In this document: piece by piece, positions 1 through 7,619 of the stretch
How the letters are laid out: each line of letters opens with the position of its first letter
Numbering within the stretch: the first letter of the stretch is position 1
Origin: Bacteroidota bacterium
GTDB taxonomy: Bacteria > Bacteroidota > Bacteroidia > Chitinophagales > Chitinophagaceae
Direction of reading: 5' to 3'
Length of the DNA: 45,052 nucleotides
NCBI GenBank assembly: GCA_005800655.1
Contig: SYEV01000041.1
Location: forward strand, 1 to 45,052
Position numbers and translations under genes: made by a program
The notes under the pieces: generated by a model
The model's database searches: none
Seen by the model: the letters and a program-made list of their open reading frames with translations, nothing else
What the model was told of the DNA's origin: nothing

Positions 1-533
1 AAGAGGAGAATTATCCGAATGCTTCTGTTAAGTTAGATGAGCTTACGCGTGAAATTGCTGAAAATATTGGCGGGCATAAGGCATTGGTTTTCTCTCAATT
101 TCTAGGCATGCTTGCTTTAATTAAAGAAGAGCTAACCAAATTGGGCATTGATTACGAATATTTTGATGGAAGTAGTTCCATCCAGGAAAGAGAGCGCGCT
201 ATTGAACGTTTCCAAAATGATGAGAATTGTAGGGTATTCCTGATTTCATTGAAAGCAGGTGGCGTGGGATTAAACTTAACTGCAGCTGATTATGTATATA
301 TTGTTGATCCTTGGTGGAATCCTGCGGTAGAACAACAAGCGATTGATCGTACGCATCGTATTGGGCAAACAAAAAATATATTTGCGTATCGTATGATATG
401 TAATGATACGGTAGAGGATAAGATATTAAAATTGCAGGATCGCAAACGCTCCTTGGCTAAGGATTTGATTTCAGATGAAGAAGGTTTTGTAAAATCTTTA
501 ACCAAGGATGATATTGCCTATCTGTTTAGTTAG
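1..533 (+). CDS. SNF2-family DEAD/DEAH helicase, C-terminal part (5' end outside window)
   Basis: This is the last ~176 codons of a Swi2/Snf2-type ATP-dependent DNA translocase; the reading frame is already open at base 3, so the gene begins upstream of the window. Visible are the second RecA-like helicase lobe (start of motif IV region at KALVFSQF), motif V (SLKAGGVGLNLTAADYV) and motif VI (QAIDRTHRIGQ), followed by the usual 'dedKILKLQDRK' tail. Such proteins remodel protein-DNA complexes, often RNA polymerase or nucleoid proteins in bacteria; the exact role here cannot be told from the tail. The stop is followed by 75 bases without an obvious terminator before the next gene. Confidence 0.93.
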   Translation, partial: EENYPNASVKLDELTREIAENIGGHKALVFSQFLGMLALIKEELTKLGIDYEYFDGSSSIQERERAIERFQNDENCRVFLISLKAGGVGLNLTAADYVYIVDPWWNPAVEQQAIDRTHRIGQTKNIFAYRMICNDTVEDKILKLQDRKRSLAKDLISDEEGFVKSLTKDDIAYLFS

Positions 534-608
534 GCATTTTCTTGCTTCCTTTTATTAGATCGTATTTCGCATATTTTTTTATTATATTTAGACTGCAAAG
601 TTTAAAAC

Positions 609-1682
609 ATGAAAAAATATAATTTATTATTTGCTGCACTGTTTTTTGTTTTTAGTAGTGCGGCGCAGGCGCCAATAAAATTTCATACCATTCAAGGACT
701 TACTATTTTAGGAAGGCCTTTCCCGAATCAAACTACTTATCGTCGTTTCCCGGATAGTTTGGAATCGCTATTGCGTATGCCGGTTTGGCAATTCAGTACG
801 AACTCGACAGGCATTGCTATTTATTTTGAATCCAATTCAAAACAAATAAGCGCAAAATGGAAAACGGGAGATAAGGCAAGCTACCCGCATGTAGCGGCTA
901 CACTAGTCAAGGGTGTTGATTTATATGCTTTGGATAATAAGCAATGGTATTACGTGGGCATTGGCAAACCCAACAACCCGGTGTATCAAGAGGCGTCCAT
1001 CATTAAAGGCCTAGATGGCAGTGTCAAGCAATTTTTAATGTACCTCCCTGACTATGAAACCACTGATTCTGTATTATTAGGCATTGATTCAAATGCAATG
1101 ATTCAAAATGTAACCAATTCCGTTTTTGCCAATAAAAAACCAATTGTATTTTATGGCACTAGTATTGTGCAAGGTGCTTCGGCAATGCGCAGTGGTATGG
1201 CTTATCCAGCAATTATTGAACGCGGCTTACAAAGGGAAACCATTAATTTAGGATTTAGCGGTAATGGACTTTTAGATTCCATGTTGGCCGTGATTATGTC
1301 TCATATAGATGCAGCTTGTTATGTGATTGATTGTGGTCCTAACTTAACATCTGAACAAGCAGGAGAAAGGACTTTACCATTTTTAAAATTGCTCAGAAAA
1401 ATCAAACCTGCAACACCCATTTTATTGGTTGAACAAATAGATTATCCATTTGCGCGTTTTGTATCTAGCATGGATGAAAAAATTAAATTGGTCAACCAGC
1501 ATTTTAATAAAGCGTACACTACTTTAAAAAATGAGGGGGATAAAAATATTTATTACTTGCCTTCCAAAGGCCTTATTGGGGAGGATGGAGAAGGCACCGT
1601 AGATGGCGTTCATTTAACGGATCTTGGATTTTATCGAATGGCGAATGCCTTTAAAAAAAAGCTACAAACTATTTTAAAATAA
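609..1682 (+). CDS. Secreted SGNH/GDSL-family hydrolase
   Basis: A 357-residue exported esterase-type hydrolase. Residues 1-20 form a signal peptide (Lys-Lys, hydrophobic core, ending in SSAAQA). Residues ~25-165 match the beta-sandwich domain that precedes SGNH domains in this family (ending in LPDYETTDSVLLGID). The SGNH domain follows: block I around FYGTSIVQG (Ser nucleophile), block II Gly in NLGFSGNG, the block III region CGPN, and block V DGVHLTDLG with the catalytic Asp/His pair. These two-domain proteins are usually periplasmic or surface carbohydrate esterases; the substrate is not evident. The last codons lie inside a hairpin that appears to serve as a terminator for the convergent gene. 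Confidence 0.88.
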   Translation: MKKYNLLFAALFFVFSSAAQAPIKFHTIQGLTILGRPFPNQTTYRRFPDSLESLLRMPVWQFSTNSTGIAIYFESNSKQISAKWKTGDKASYPHVAATLVKGVDLYALDNKQWYYVGIGKPNNPVYQEASIIKGLDGSVKQFLMYLPDYETTDSVLLGIDSNAMIQNVTNSVFANKKPIVFYGTSIVQGASAMRSGMAYPAIIERGLQRETINLGFSGNGLLDSMLAVIMSHIDAACYVIDCGPNLTSEQAGERTLPFLKLLRKIKPATPILLVEQIDYPFARFVSSMDEKIKLVNQHFNKAYTTLKNEGDKNIYYLPSKGLIGEDGEGTVDGVHLTDLGFYRMANAFKKKLQTILK

Positions 1683-1691
1683 TTTGTAGCT
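1653..1691 (-). terminator. Rho-independent terminator for the YHS lipoprotein gene, inside the 3' end of the SGNH gene
   Basis: Arms AGCTACAAA (1660-1668) and TTTGTAGCT (1683-1691) are perfectly complementary, and the loop can extend the stem through ATTTT/AAAAT. Eight A residues at 1653-1660 become a U-tract when read on the - strand. There is no T-run on the + side, so it is oriented for the leftward gene, although it overlaps the last codons of the + strand hydrolase. Confidence 0.6.
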
Positions 1692-1789
1692 AAGGTAAAT
1701 TATCCAGGATGCATTTATAAATTTAACGAATATTGTTTCGCTGCACCCCATGACTAATTATAGCAATGCATTAGTGAATCATATCCCAA

Positions 1790-2113
1790 TTATTTTATTA
1801 ATTCAGCTGCTGCAATATTTGCTTCTGGATTTTTTAAAAATTCGGCTTTGCATTCAGTAGCGCAAAATCCGATCACTTTATTTTTATAGTGCGCCGTATC
1901 GCTTACGCCTGCAGTAACTGGCATTCCGCATGTAGGATCTTTTTTGTTATCCAATATTTTAACATCATAGGTTTTTTCAATTGCTGTATCTGCGGTCATT
2001 GTAGCCATGGTATTGCTATTGGTTGCAGTACTTGCTGGATTATTCGTCTCGTTGCCGCAAGCGATTAAAAACATGCTTATGCTAATGGACAAGGCAATCA
2101 TTGATTTTTTCAT
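1790..2113 (-). CDS. YHS-domain lipoprotein (putative metal-binding)
   Basis: The start at 2113 is preferred over an in-frame upstream start (2143) because it begins a clean lipoprotein signal: MKKSM, hydrophobic stretch, then lipobox LIAC. The mature 107-residue product has a short Thr/Ala-rich linker and then a YHS-type module (~residues 60-105): DPTCGMPV...AHYKNKVIGFCATECKAEFLKNPE. YHS/TRASH modules use such cysteines to bind metal ions and occur alone or in copper/heavy-metal ATPases; metal binding here is inferred. It stands alone, convergent with the SGNH hydrolase and ending in a terminator located in that gene. A possible -7 promoter element is at 2141-2148. Confidence 0.85.
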   Translation of the reverse strand: MKKSMIALSISISMFLIACGNETNNPASTATNSNTMATMTADTAIEKTYDVKILDNKKDPTCGMPVTAGVSDTAHYKNKVIGFCATECKAEFLKNPEANIAAAELIK

Positions 2114-2140
2114 AATGTTTGTATTAAATTTCTTATTGTA

Positions 2141-2148
2141 CAAAATTA
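2141..2148 (-). promoter_or_regulatory. Candidate Bacteroidota -7 element for the YHS lipoprotein gene
   Basis: On the - strand the bases read TAATTTTG, a match to TAnnTTTG, 28 bases upstream of the ATG at 2113. No well spaced -33 TTG/TTTG was found, so the assignment is tentative. Confidence 0.4.
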
Positions 2149-2277
2149 CACCTCAAAAGCCTTAGTTGGAAACTAACACCTATTCTTTTACTGGATAATC
2201 GTTCTATAAATGGTGCAAAAGGCAAGTTTTTAACTCAAAAGGAGGCTATTTATCTAATTATTTTATATTTTTACACC

Positions 2278-2508
2278 TCATTCCTTAAATAAGGATCTTA
2301 TTAAATGAAACAGGCGAATCAACATACCCTTTTTACAAGTGCCAATAATGCACCTGTTCCTGTTTTGAACAGAATTAGGACAATGAACTTTCCAAGATTG
2401 GATAAGTTCTTTTTCCGACGTGAATTCTGATAGGACGAGCAATTGGCAGTTGCCCCTATCAGTGGAAAAATCCCCGACATATTCATTTCTACAGCCATAT
2501 CTGTTCAT
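2278..2508 (-). CDS. Small hypothetical ORF, 76 residues, doubtful
   Basis: The only long open frame in the 417-base gap between the YHS lipoprotein and the arginine operon. It would encode a basic, five-cysteine peptide with no signal peptide and no domain I recognise. The ATG at 2508 has no convincing ribosome binding site, and the residue composition (rich in Arg, Cys, Gly) differs from its neighbours. It could be a real small protein, a decayed gene remnant, or chance. The remainder of the gap (2149-2277) is AT-rich, and I see no RNA gene there. Confidence 0.3.
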   Translation of the reverse strand: MNRYGCRNEYVGDFSTDRGNCQLLVLSEFTSEKELIQSWKVHCPNSVQNRNRCIIGTCKKGMLIRLFHLIRSLFKE

Positions 2509-2530
2509 TCATTTAAATTAATTTACATCA

Positions 2531-3178
2531 TTGGAACCTAACATTATAGTTCGAATAGCCGATAGTGGGGATACTGTGTATGCTACAAACATCACCGACG
2601 AAATGGCATCTTCAGCTAAAGCACGTGGCACAGGTATTGCTAAAAGAAGCCCGGAATATGTATCCCAAAAAATTCAAGAAGGTAAAGCGGTCATCGCTGT
2701 TACAGCCACTGGAGAATGGGTGGGCTTTTGTTATATTGAAGCCTGGCAACATGGACAATTTGTAGCGAATAGTGGTTTAATTGTTGCGCCCGCGTATCGT
2801 AAAACAGGGATTGCAAAAAAAATTAAACATACCATTTTTCAACTTTCTAGAGACAGGTATCCAAATTCAAAACTTTTTGGATTAACGACTGGTTTAGCGG
2901 TGATGAAAATAAATAGTGAATTGGGGTATGAGCCAGTCACGTATAGCGAATTAACAGATGATGAAGAATTCTGGGCAGGCTGTAAAAGCTGCGTGAATTA
3001 TGATATTTTAATGAGTAAGGATCGAAAAAATTGTATGTGTACCGCCATGTTATATGAGCCTAAACAGGATACAAACCAAAAAGAAGCGGTTGTAGAGATT
3101 TCGGATAAAAATGAAGATGCTAATTTATTTACTAAAATCAATAACAGTAAATTCATAAGTTGGCTTAGAAAAAAATAA
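2531..3178 (+). CDS. GNAT N-acyltransferase heading the arginine operon, candidate N-acylglutamate synthase
   Basis: A 215-residue GNAT-fold acyltransferase. The acetyl-CoA loop region is visible at VAPAYRKTGIAKKI (~residues 86-100), preceded by the beta strand FVANSGLIV. A cysteine-rich C-terminal module follows: CKSC at ~151 and CMC at ~170, a four-Cys pattern that could bind a metal. The start is TTG: an in-frame stop lies 12 bases upstream, there is no upstream ATG in frame, and the first conserved residues begin directly after it. It lies 5 bases before argG, so it is almost certainly co-transcribed. Related GNATs stand at the head of arginine clusters in other Bacteroidota (recalled, not checked). 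I infer that it makes the acyl-glutamate that ArgB uses, since no other argA or argJ is present in the window. A tail of ~35 polar residues follows the Cys module. Confidence 0.8.
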   Translation: MEPNIIVRIADSGDTVYATNITDEMASSAKARGTGIAKRSPEYVSQKIQEGKAVIAVTATGEWVGFCYIEAWQHGQFVANSGLIVAPAYRKTGIAKKIKHTIFQLSRDRYPNSKLFGLTTGLAVMKINSELGYEPVTYSELTDDEEFWAGCKSCVNYDILMSKDRKNCMCTAMLYEPKQDTNQKEAVVEISDKNEDANLFTKINNSKFISWLRKK

Positions 3179-3183
3179 TTATT

Positions 3184-4383
3184 ATGGAAAAAGTTGTCGT
3201 AGGATTTAGTGGCGGTTTAGACACTACGTATTGTGTTAAGTACTTAACGCTTGAAAAAGGATTGGAAGTGCATAGCGTGATTGTGAATACCGGTGGTTTT
3301 TCTGAGGAAGATTTAAAAAAAGTAGAAACGCATGCCTATGCATTGGGCGTAAAAACACATACCACTGTTAATGCAGTCAAAGGTTATTATGATAGTATTA
3401 TTAAATACTTGATTTATGGTAACATCTTAAAAAACAATACCTATCCTTTGAGTGTAAGTGCCGAAAGATTAAGTCAGGCTTTACACATCGCGGAGCATGT
3501 AAAAAAAGTGGGTGCTAAGTTAGTCGCACATGGAAGTACAGGTGCGGGTAACGACCAAGTTCGATTTGATATGATTTTTAATATCATGATTCCAGGTGTT
3601 GAAATTTTAACACCTATTCGTGATTTGCAATTAAGTAGAGAGGCAGAGATTGAATACTTAAAAGCCAAGGGGGTGGAAATGAATTTTGAAAAAGCAGCGT
3701 ATTCCATCAATAAAGGATTGTGGGGTACCAGTGTTGGTGGAAAGGAAACCCTGAACTCAAAAGGAATGTTGCCTGAAAGCGCATGGCCAACGCAAATGAC
3801 CAAGGAAGGGGCTTCGGAGGAAATGGTCATCGGGTTTGCGCATGGAGAAATTAATAAAGTAAATGGTCAATCTTTCGCACATCCTACTGAAGCGATTCAA
3901 TATATACAATCGATTGTGGGTGCTTATGGTATTGGTCGTGATATACATGTGGGTGATACCATTATTGGTATTAAAGGTCGTGTGGGTTTTGAAGCTGCGG
4001 CACCCATGGTTATTTTAAAAGCGCATCATGCTTTAGAAAAACATGTGTTAACCAAATGGCAATTGTCTTGGAAGGATCAGTTGGCACAGTTCTATGGCAA
4101 CTGGTTGCATGAGGGTCAAATATTAGATCCTGTGATGCGTGACATTGAAGCTTACTTAAATAATTCACAAGCACAGGTCACAGGAGAAGTGTTTATTCAG
4201 TTAAATCCCTATCGTTTTCAAATCATTGGCATTGAATCAGCGAACGATTTAATGAGTGCGAAGTTTGGCAAGTATGGCGAAATGAATACAGGTTGGACGG
4301 GTGCAGATGTTAGAGGGTTCACCAAAATATTTGGTAACCAAACTGCCATTTTTCATTACGTTAAAGAAGAAAATAAAAAGTAA
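3184..4383 (+). CDS. argG: Argininosuccinate synthase
   Basis: 399 residues, a normal length for the family. It condenses citrulline and aspartate with ATP to argininosuccinate, the penultimate step of arginine synthesis. The N-terminal N-type ATP pyrophosphatase loop FSGGLDTTYC (residues 8-17) is intact, as are the citrulline/aspartate-binding segments (HGSTGAGNDQVRFD near 118-131 and YSINKGLWGTSVGG near 178). It belongs to the subgroup seen in Bacteroidota, where argG sits at the head of the operon. The start follows the GNAT stop by 5 bases. argC follows after 32 bases. Confidence 0.97.
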   Translation: MEKVVVGFSGGLDTTYCVKYLTLEKGLEVHSVIVNTGGFSEEDLKKVETHAYALGVKTHTTVNAVKGYYDSIIKYLIYGNILKNNTYPLSVSAERLSQALHIAEHVKKVGAKLVAHGSTGAGNDQVRFDMIFNIMIPGVEILTPIRDLQLSREAEIEYLKAKGVEMNFEKAAYSINKGLWGTSVGGKETLNSKGMLPESAWPTQMTKEGASEEMVIGFAHGEINKVNGQSFAHPTEAIQYIQSIVGAYGIGRDIHVGDTIIGIKGRVGFEAAAPMVILKAHHALEKHVLTKWQLSWKDQLAQFYGNWLHEGQILDPVMRDIEAYLNNSQAQVTGEVFIQLNPYRFQIIGIESANDLMSAKFGKYGEMNTGWTGADVRGFTKIFGNQTAIFHYVKEENKK

Positions 4384-4415
4384 TTTATTATCGAAAGAAT
4401 TATAAAATTAATCAA

Positions 4416-5396
4416 ATGCAAAAAGTAAATATTGGTATTGTTGGAGGTGCAGGTTATACAGGTGGTGAATTACTACGTGTATTGTTGCGACATCCAATTG
4501 CGCATATTTCTTTTGTGCATAGCACAAGTAGTGCTGGTGAATTAGTGAGCCAGGTGCATGCTGATTTATTGGGCGACACCCAATTGAAATTTACAAACAC
4601 ATTGGATCAGAATATTGATGTATTGTTTTTATGTGTAGGACATGGGGATGCCAACAAGTTTTTAATTGAAAATGAAATAAAAGCAAGTATAAAAATTATT
4701 GATCTTTCACAAGATTTTAGATTAGCTGGTTCGGCATCAATTGGGGATAGAAACTTTGTATATGGCTTACCTGAATTACAAAGAGAAGTAATTAAGTCGG
4801 CCACTAATATTGCGAATCCGGGTTGTTTTGCTACTGCAATACAATTAGGATTATTGCCATTGGCTGCGAAAGGTTTATTAAAGGAGGTTTATACAACAGG
4901 TATCACTGGTTCCACGGGTGCAGGACAAGGTTTATCTAATACCAGTCATTTTAGTTGGAGGGCCAATAATATTCAAGCCTACAAAACTTTACAGCATCAG
5001 CATTTGAATGAAATTGTTCAAAGTTTGGCGCAATTGCAAGGCAATCAAAATGCGGAAGTAAATTTTGTTCCTTGGAGAGGTGATTTTACAAGAGGCATTT
5101 TTGTAACATCGGTGGTAAGTGCGGATCTAAGTTTGGACGCTTTATATGATTTGTATCATACTTACTATGAAGGTCACACATTTACACATGTGTCAAAAAG
5201 CAATATTGATTTAAAACAAGTAGTCAATACCAATAAGTGTTTAATACATATTGAGCAACAAGGAAATAAAATTGCCATTCATTCAGCGGTTGACAATTTA
5301 TTAAAAGGTGCGGTAGGTCAAGCGGTGCAAAATATGAATTTGATTTTTGGAATTGATGAAGCTGCGGGCTTACAATTAAAAGCAAATTATTTTTAA
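4416..5396 (+). CDS. argC: N-acyl-gamma-glutamyl-phosphate reductase
   Basis: 326 residues. It reduces N-acyl-glutamyl phosphate with NADPH to the semialdehyde. The NADP-binding glycine loop GIVGGAGYTGGELLR (residues 7-21) and the active-site cysteine segment ANPGCFATA (~132-140) are intact, as is the downstream HxH-like segment SWRANNIQAYKTLQHQH. In this operon the acyl group is probably succinyl (see argF'). It is followed by a 78-base gap, the longest inside the operon, that contains a small inverted repeat. Confidence 0.96.
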   Translation: MQKVNIGIVGGAGYTGGELLRVLLRHPIAHISFVHSTSSAGELVSQVHADLLGDTQLKFTNTLDQNIDVLFLCVGHGDANKFLIENEIKASIKIIDLSQDFRLAGSASIGDRNFVYGLPELQREVIKSATNIANPGCFATAIQLGLLPLAAKGLLKEVYTTGITGSTGAGQGLSNTSHFSWRANNIQAYKTLQHQHLNEIVQSLAQLQGNQNAEVNFVPWRGDFTRGIFVTSVVSADLSLDALYDLYHTYYEGHTFTHVSKSNIDLKQVVNTNKCLIHIEQQGNKIAIHSAVDNLLKGAVGQAVQNMNLIFGIDEAAGLQLKANYF

Positions 5397-5417
5397 CAAC
5401 AAGATAAATAAATGGTC

Positions 5418-5448
5418 ACAGCTAAATTTCATATTACGCAATAGCTGT
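5418..5448. promoter_or_regulatory. Inverted repeat in the argC-argD gap
   Basis: ACAGCTA (5418-5424) and TAGCTGT (5442-5448) form a 7-bp inverted repeat with a 17-base spacer, followed by TTTTTC. It might be a weak attenuating hairpin, an mRNA processing or stabilising element, or a protein site. It is the only structured sequence within the operon's spacers, but the stem is short and chance cannot be excluded. Confidence 0.3.
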
Positions 5449-5474
5449 TTTTCTTTACAATAAATTTTAATAGT

Positions 5475-6626
5475 ATGTCTTTATTTAACGTGTATCCTAT
5501 AAATCCCATCGCAATTACCAAAGCTGCATGCAGTCGCGTATGGGACGACAAAGGACAAGAATATTTAGACATGTATGGTGGGCATGCAGTCATTAGCATA
5601 GGGCATACGCAACCTCATTGGGTAAAGCGAATTGAGGATCAATTGCATGCAATTGCATTTTATTCAAATTCGGTCGTGATGCCCATTCAGGAAGAATTGG
5701 CAACTTCGTTGAATAACATTAGTGGGAAAAAGGATTTTCAATTATTCCTTTGTAATAGTGGCGCTGAAGCAAATGAGAATGCATTAAAATTAGCTTCATT
5801 TCATACTGGCAGAAAAAAAATAGTCGCCTTTAAAAAAGCGTTTCATGGTCGTACTTCATTGGCAGTGGCTGCGACTGATAATCCAAGTATTGTTGCGCCT
5901 GTGAATGAAACAGATAATATTATCTTTTTGCCTTTTAATGATATTGTAGCCTTGCAAAATTGTTTTGCAGCGCAAGGAACAAGTATTGCAGCGGTAATTA
6001 TTGAAGGCATTCAAGGGGTTGCAGGTATTTATGAAGCTGATGATACTTTTTTGCAAGCCATCAGAAAATGTTGTGACGATTTTGGCGCAGTTTATATTGC
6101 GGATAGTGTACAATGTGGTTATGGCAGGTCTGGTCAATTTTTTGCGCATGATCGTGCTGGTGTAAATGCAGATATTTATTCAATGGCAAAGGGCATGGGT
6201 AACGGTTTTCCGATTGGAGGTATATTAATAGCACCGCATATTCAAGCCAAGTTTGGTATGTTGGGAACCACTTTTGGAGGAAATCCATTAGCCTGTGCAG
6301 CAGCACTTGCGGTCATTGAAGTGATGCAACAGGATCATTTAATTAAAGCCGCCGAAGAAAAAGGGGCCTATTTAATCAATGCATTAAAAAATACAGAAGG
6401 GGTTAAAGCGGTAAGAGGGCGTGGATTAATGATTGGTTTTGAAATGGAAGCGGGACTAGAAGATGTACGTAAGGTATTATTGAATGATTTAAAAATATTT
6501 ACAGGGGAAGCAAAACCAAATGTAATAAGACTATTGCCTTCCTTAGCAATTAGCATGGAGGATATCAATTTATTTTTAACAGGCTTGAATAATGCAATTC
6601 AAGTATTGAAGCAAAAGAAAGACTAA
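5475..6626 (+). CDS. argD: N-acyl-ornithine aminotransferase (class III, PLP-dependent)
   Basis: 383 residues, the normal ArgD length. It converts acyl-glutamate semialdehyde plus glutamate to acyl-ornithine. The PLP lysine is K239 in SMAKGMGNGFPIGG, the pyridine-binding Asp is D210, and NSGAEANENALK (~94-105) is the phosphate-binding loop. Two departures from textbook ArgD are visible: the usual DE(V/I)Q is DSVQ (210-213), and the usual QGEGG segment reads QGVAG (180-184), so the gateway glutamate known from acetylornithine and GABA aminotransferases is Val. argF' follows after 4 bases. Confidence 0.93.
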   Translation: MSLFNVYPINPIAITKAACSRVWDDKGQEYLDMYGGHAVISIGHTQPHWVKRIEDQLHAIAFYSNSVVMPIQEELATSLNNISGKKDFQLFLCNSGAEANENALKLASFHTGRKKIVAFKKAFHGRTSLAVAATDNPSIVAPVNETDNIIFLPFNDIVALQNCFAAQGTSIAAVIIEGIQGVAGIYEADDTFLQAIRKCCDDFGAVYIADSVQCGYGRSGQFFAHDRAGVNADIYSMAKGMGNGFPIGGILIAPHIQAKFGMLGTTFGGNPLACAAALAVIEVMQQDHLIKAAEEKGAYLINALKNTEGVKAVRGRGLMIGFEMEAGLEDVRKVLLNDLKIFTGEAKPNVIRLLPSLAISMEDINLFLTGLNNAIQVLKQKKD

Positions 6627-6630
6627 GCAA

Positions 6631-7605
6631 ATGAAACAGTTTATTTCAGTAAAGGATGTGGCTAATATTAATGCTTTGGTCAAAAAGGCATTATCCTATA
6701 AACAACAACCTTTGTTGGATAAAAATTTAGGTGCCCATAAACGCATTGGCTTACTTTTTTTTAATCCAAGCTTAAGAACAAGATTAAGCACACAGGTAGC
6801 GGCGCAAAATTTAGGCATGGAGCCAATACTTTTTAATGTTGATAAGGAAGGTTGGGCATTAGAATTTATGGAAGGTGCCATTATGAATGGAACAACCGTC
6901 GAACACATTAAAGATGCAGCACCCGTATTGGGAAATTATTTTGACATTCTTTGCATTCGTACTTTTCCTAGTTTACAAGATAAATCAGCTGATTATAGTG
7001 AGCATATTATTCATCAATTTATTAAATATGCTGGTATTCCTGTTGTAAGTTTAGAGAGTGCAACCTTGCATCCGCTTCAATCTTTGACAGACATTATAAC
7101 GATACAAGAGACGATGGATTTGAGCGCCAAATTTACAAATAGAAAGCCTAAGGTTGTTTTAACTTGGGCACCACATATAAAGTCAATACCTCAATGTGTG
7201 GCAAATAGTTTTAGTGAGTGGGTGAATGCATGGGGGGAGGCTGATTTTGTGATTACGCACCCCGAAGGGTATGAATTGGCTGAGGCGTATACGAAGGGGG
7301 CTACCATAACGCATCATCAAGATGAAGCATTAAAAGATGCCGACTTTGTATATGTAAAAAACTGGAGTAGCTATCAAGATTATGGTAAAGTGCTATGCAC
7401 AGATGCGAATTGGATGTTAACCAATGCAAAATTAGCGGTGTCTAATAATGCAAAAGTGATGCACTGTCTGCCAGTGAGAAGAAATGTGGAGTTAAGTGAC
7501 GAAATATTAGATGGTCCAAATAGTTTGGTGACCAAAGAAGCGTCCAATAGAGTTTGGGCAGCACAAGCGGTGTTGTCGGAAATATTATTGGCAACAAACA
7601 AATAG
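6631..7605 (+). CDS. argF': N-succinylornithine carbamoyltransferase-type ArgF'
   Basis: 324 residues. It transfers a carbamoyl group to N-acylated ornithine, giving N-acyl-citrulline, instead of acting on free ornithine. The carbamoyl-phosphate motif appears as SLRTRLST (residues 47-54; STRT in ordinary OTCases), with HPLQSLTD (~147-154) and HCLPVRRNVE (~271-280). The overall sequence resembles the Bacteroides fragilis N-succinylornithine enzyme. At the position that decides acetyl versus succinyl substrate (Glu92 in the Xanthomonas acetyl enzyme, Pro90 in B. fragilis) this protein has Val90 (codon 6898-6900), within the segment MNGTTVEH. A small hydrophobic residue there favours succinyl-ornithine. 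Substrate choice is therefore inferred, not shown. Confidence 0.92.
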   Translation: MKQFISVKDVANINALVKKALSYKQQPLLDKNLGAHKRIGLLFFNPSLRTRLSTQVAAQNLGMEPILFNVDKEGWALEFMEGAIMNGTTVEHIKDAAPVLGNYFDILCIRTFPSLQDKSADYSEHIIHQFIKYAGIPVVSLESATLHPLQSLTDIITIQETMDLSAKFTNRKPKVVLTWAPHIKSIPQCVANSFSEWVNAWGEADFVITHPEGYELAEAYTKGATITHHQDEALKDADFVYVKNWSSYQDYGKVLCTDANWMLTNAKLAVSNNAKVMHCLPVRRNVELSDEILDGPNSLVTKEASNRVWAAQAVLSEILLATNK

Positions 7606-7619
7606 AAGGAAAGTATTTT

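Noticed and set aside
3474-3830. Antisense open frame inside argG
   Set aside because: argG is intact and recognisable throughout; the antisense frame has no motif.
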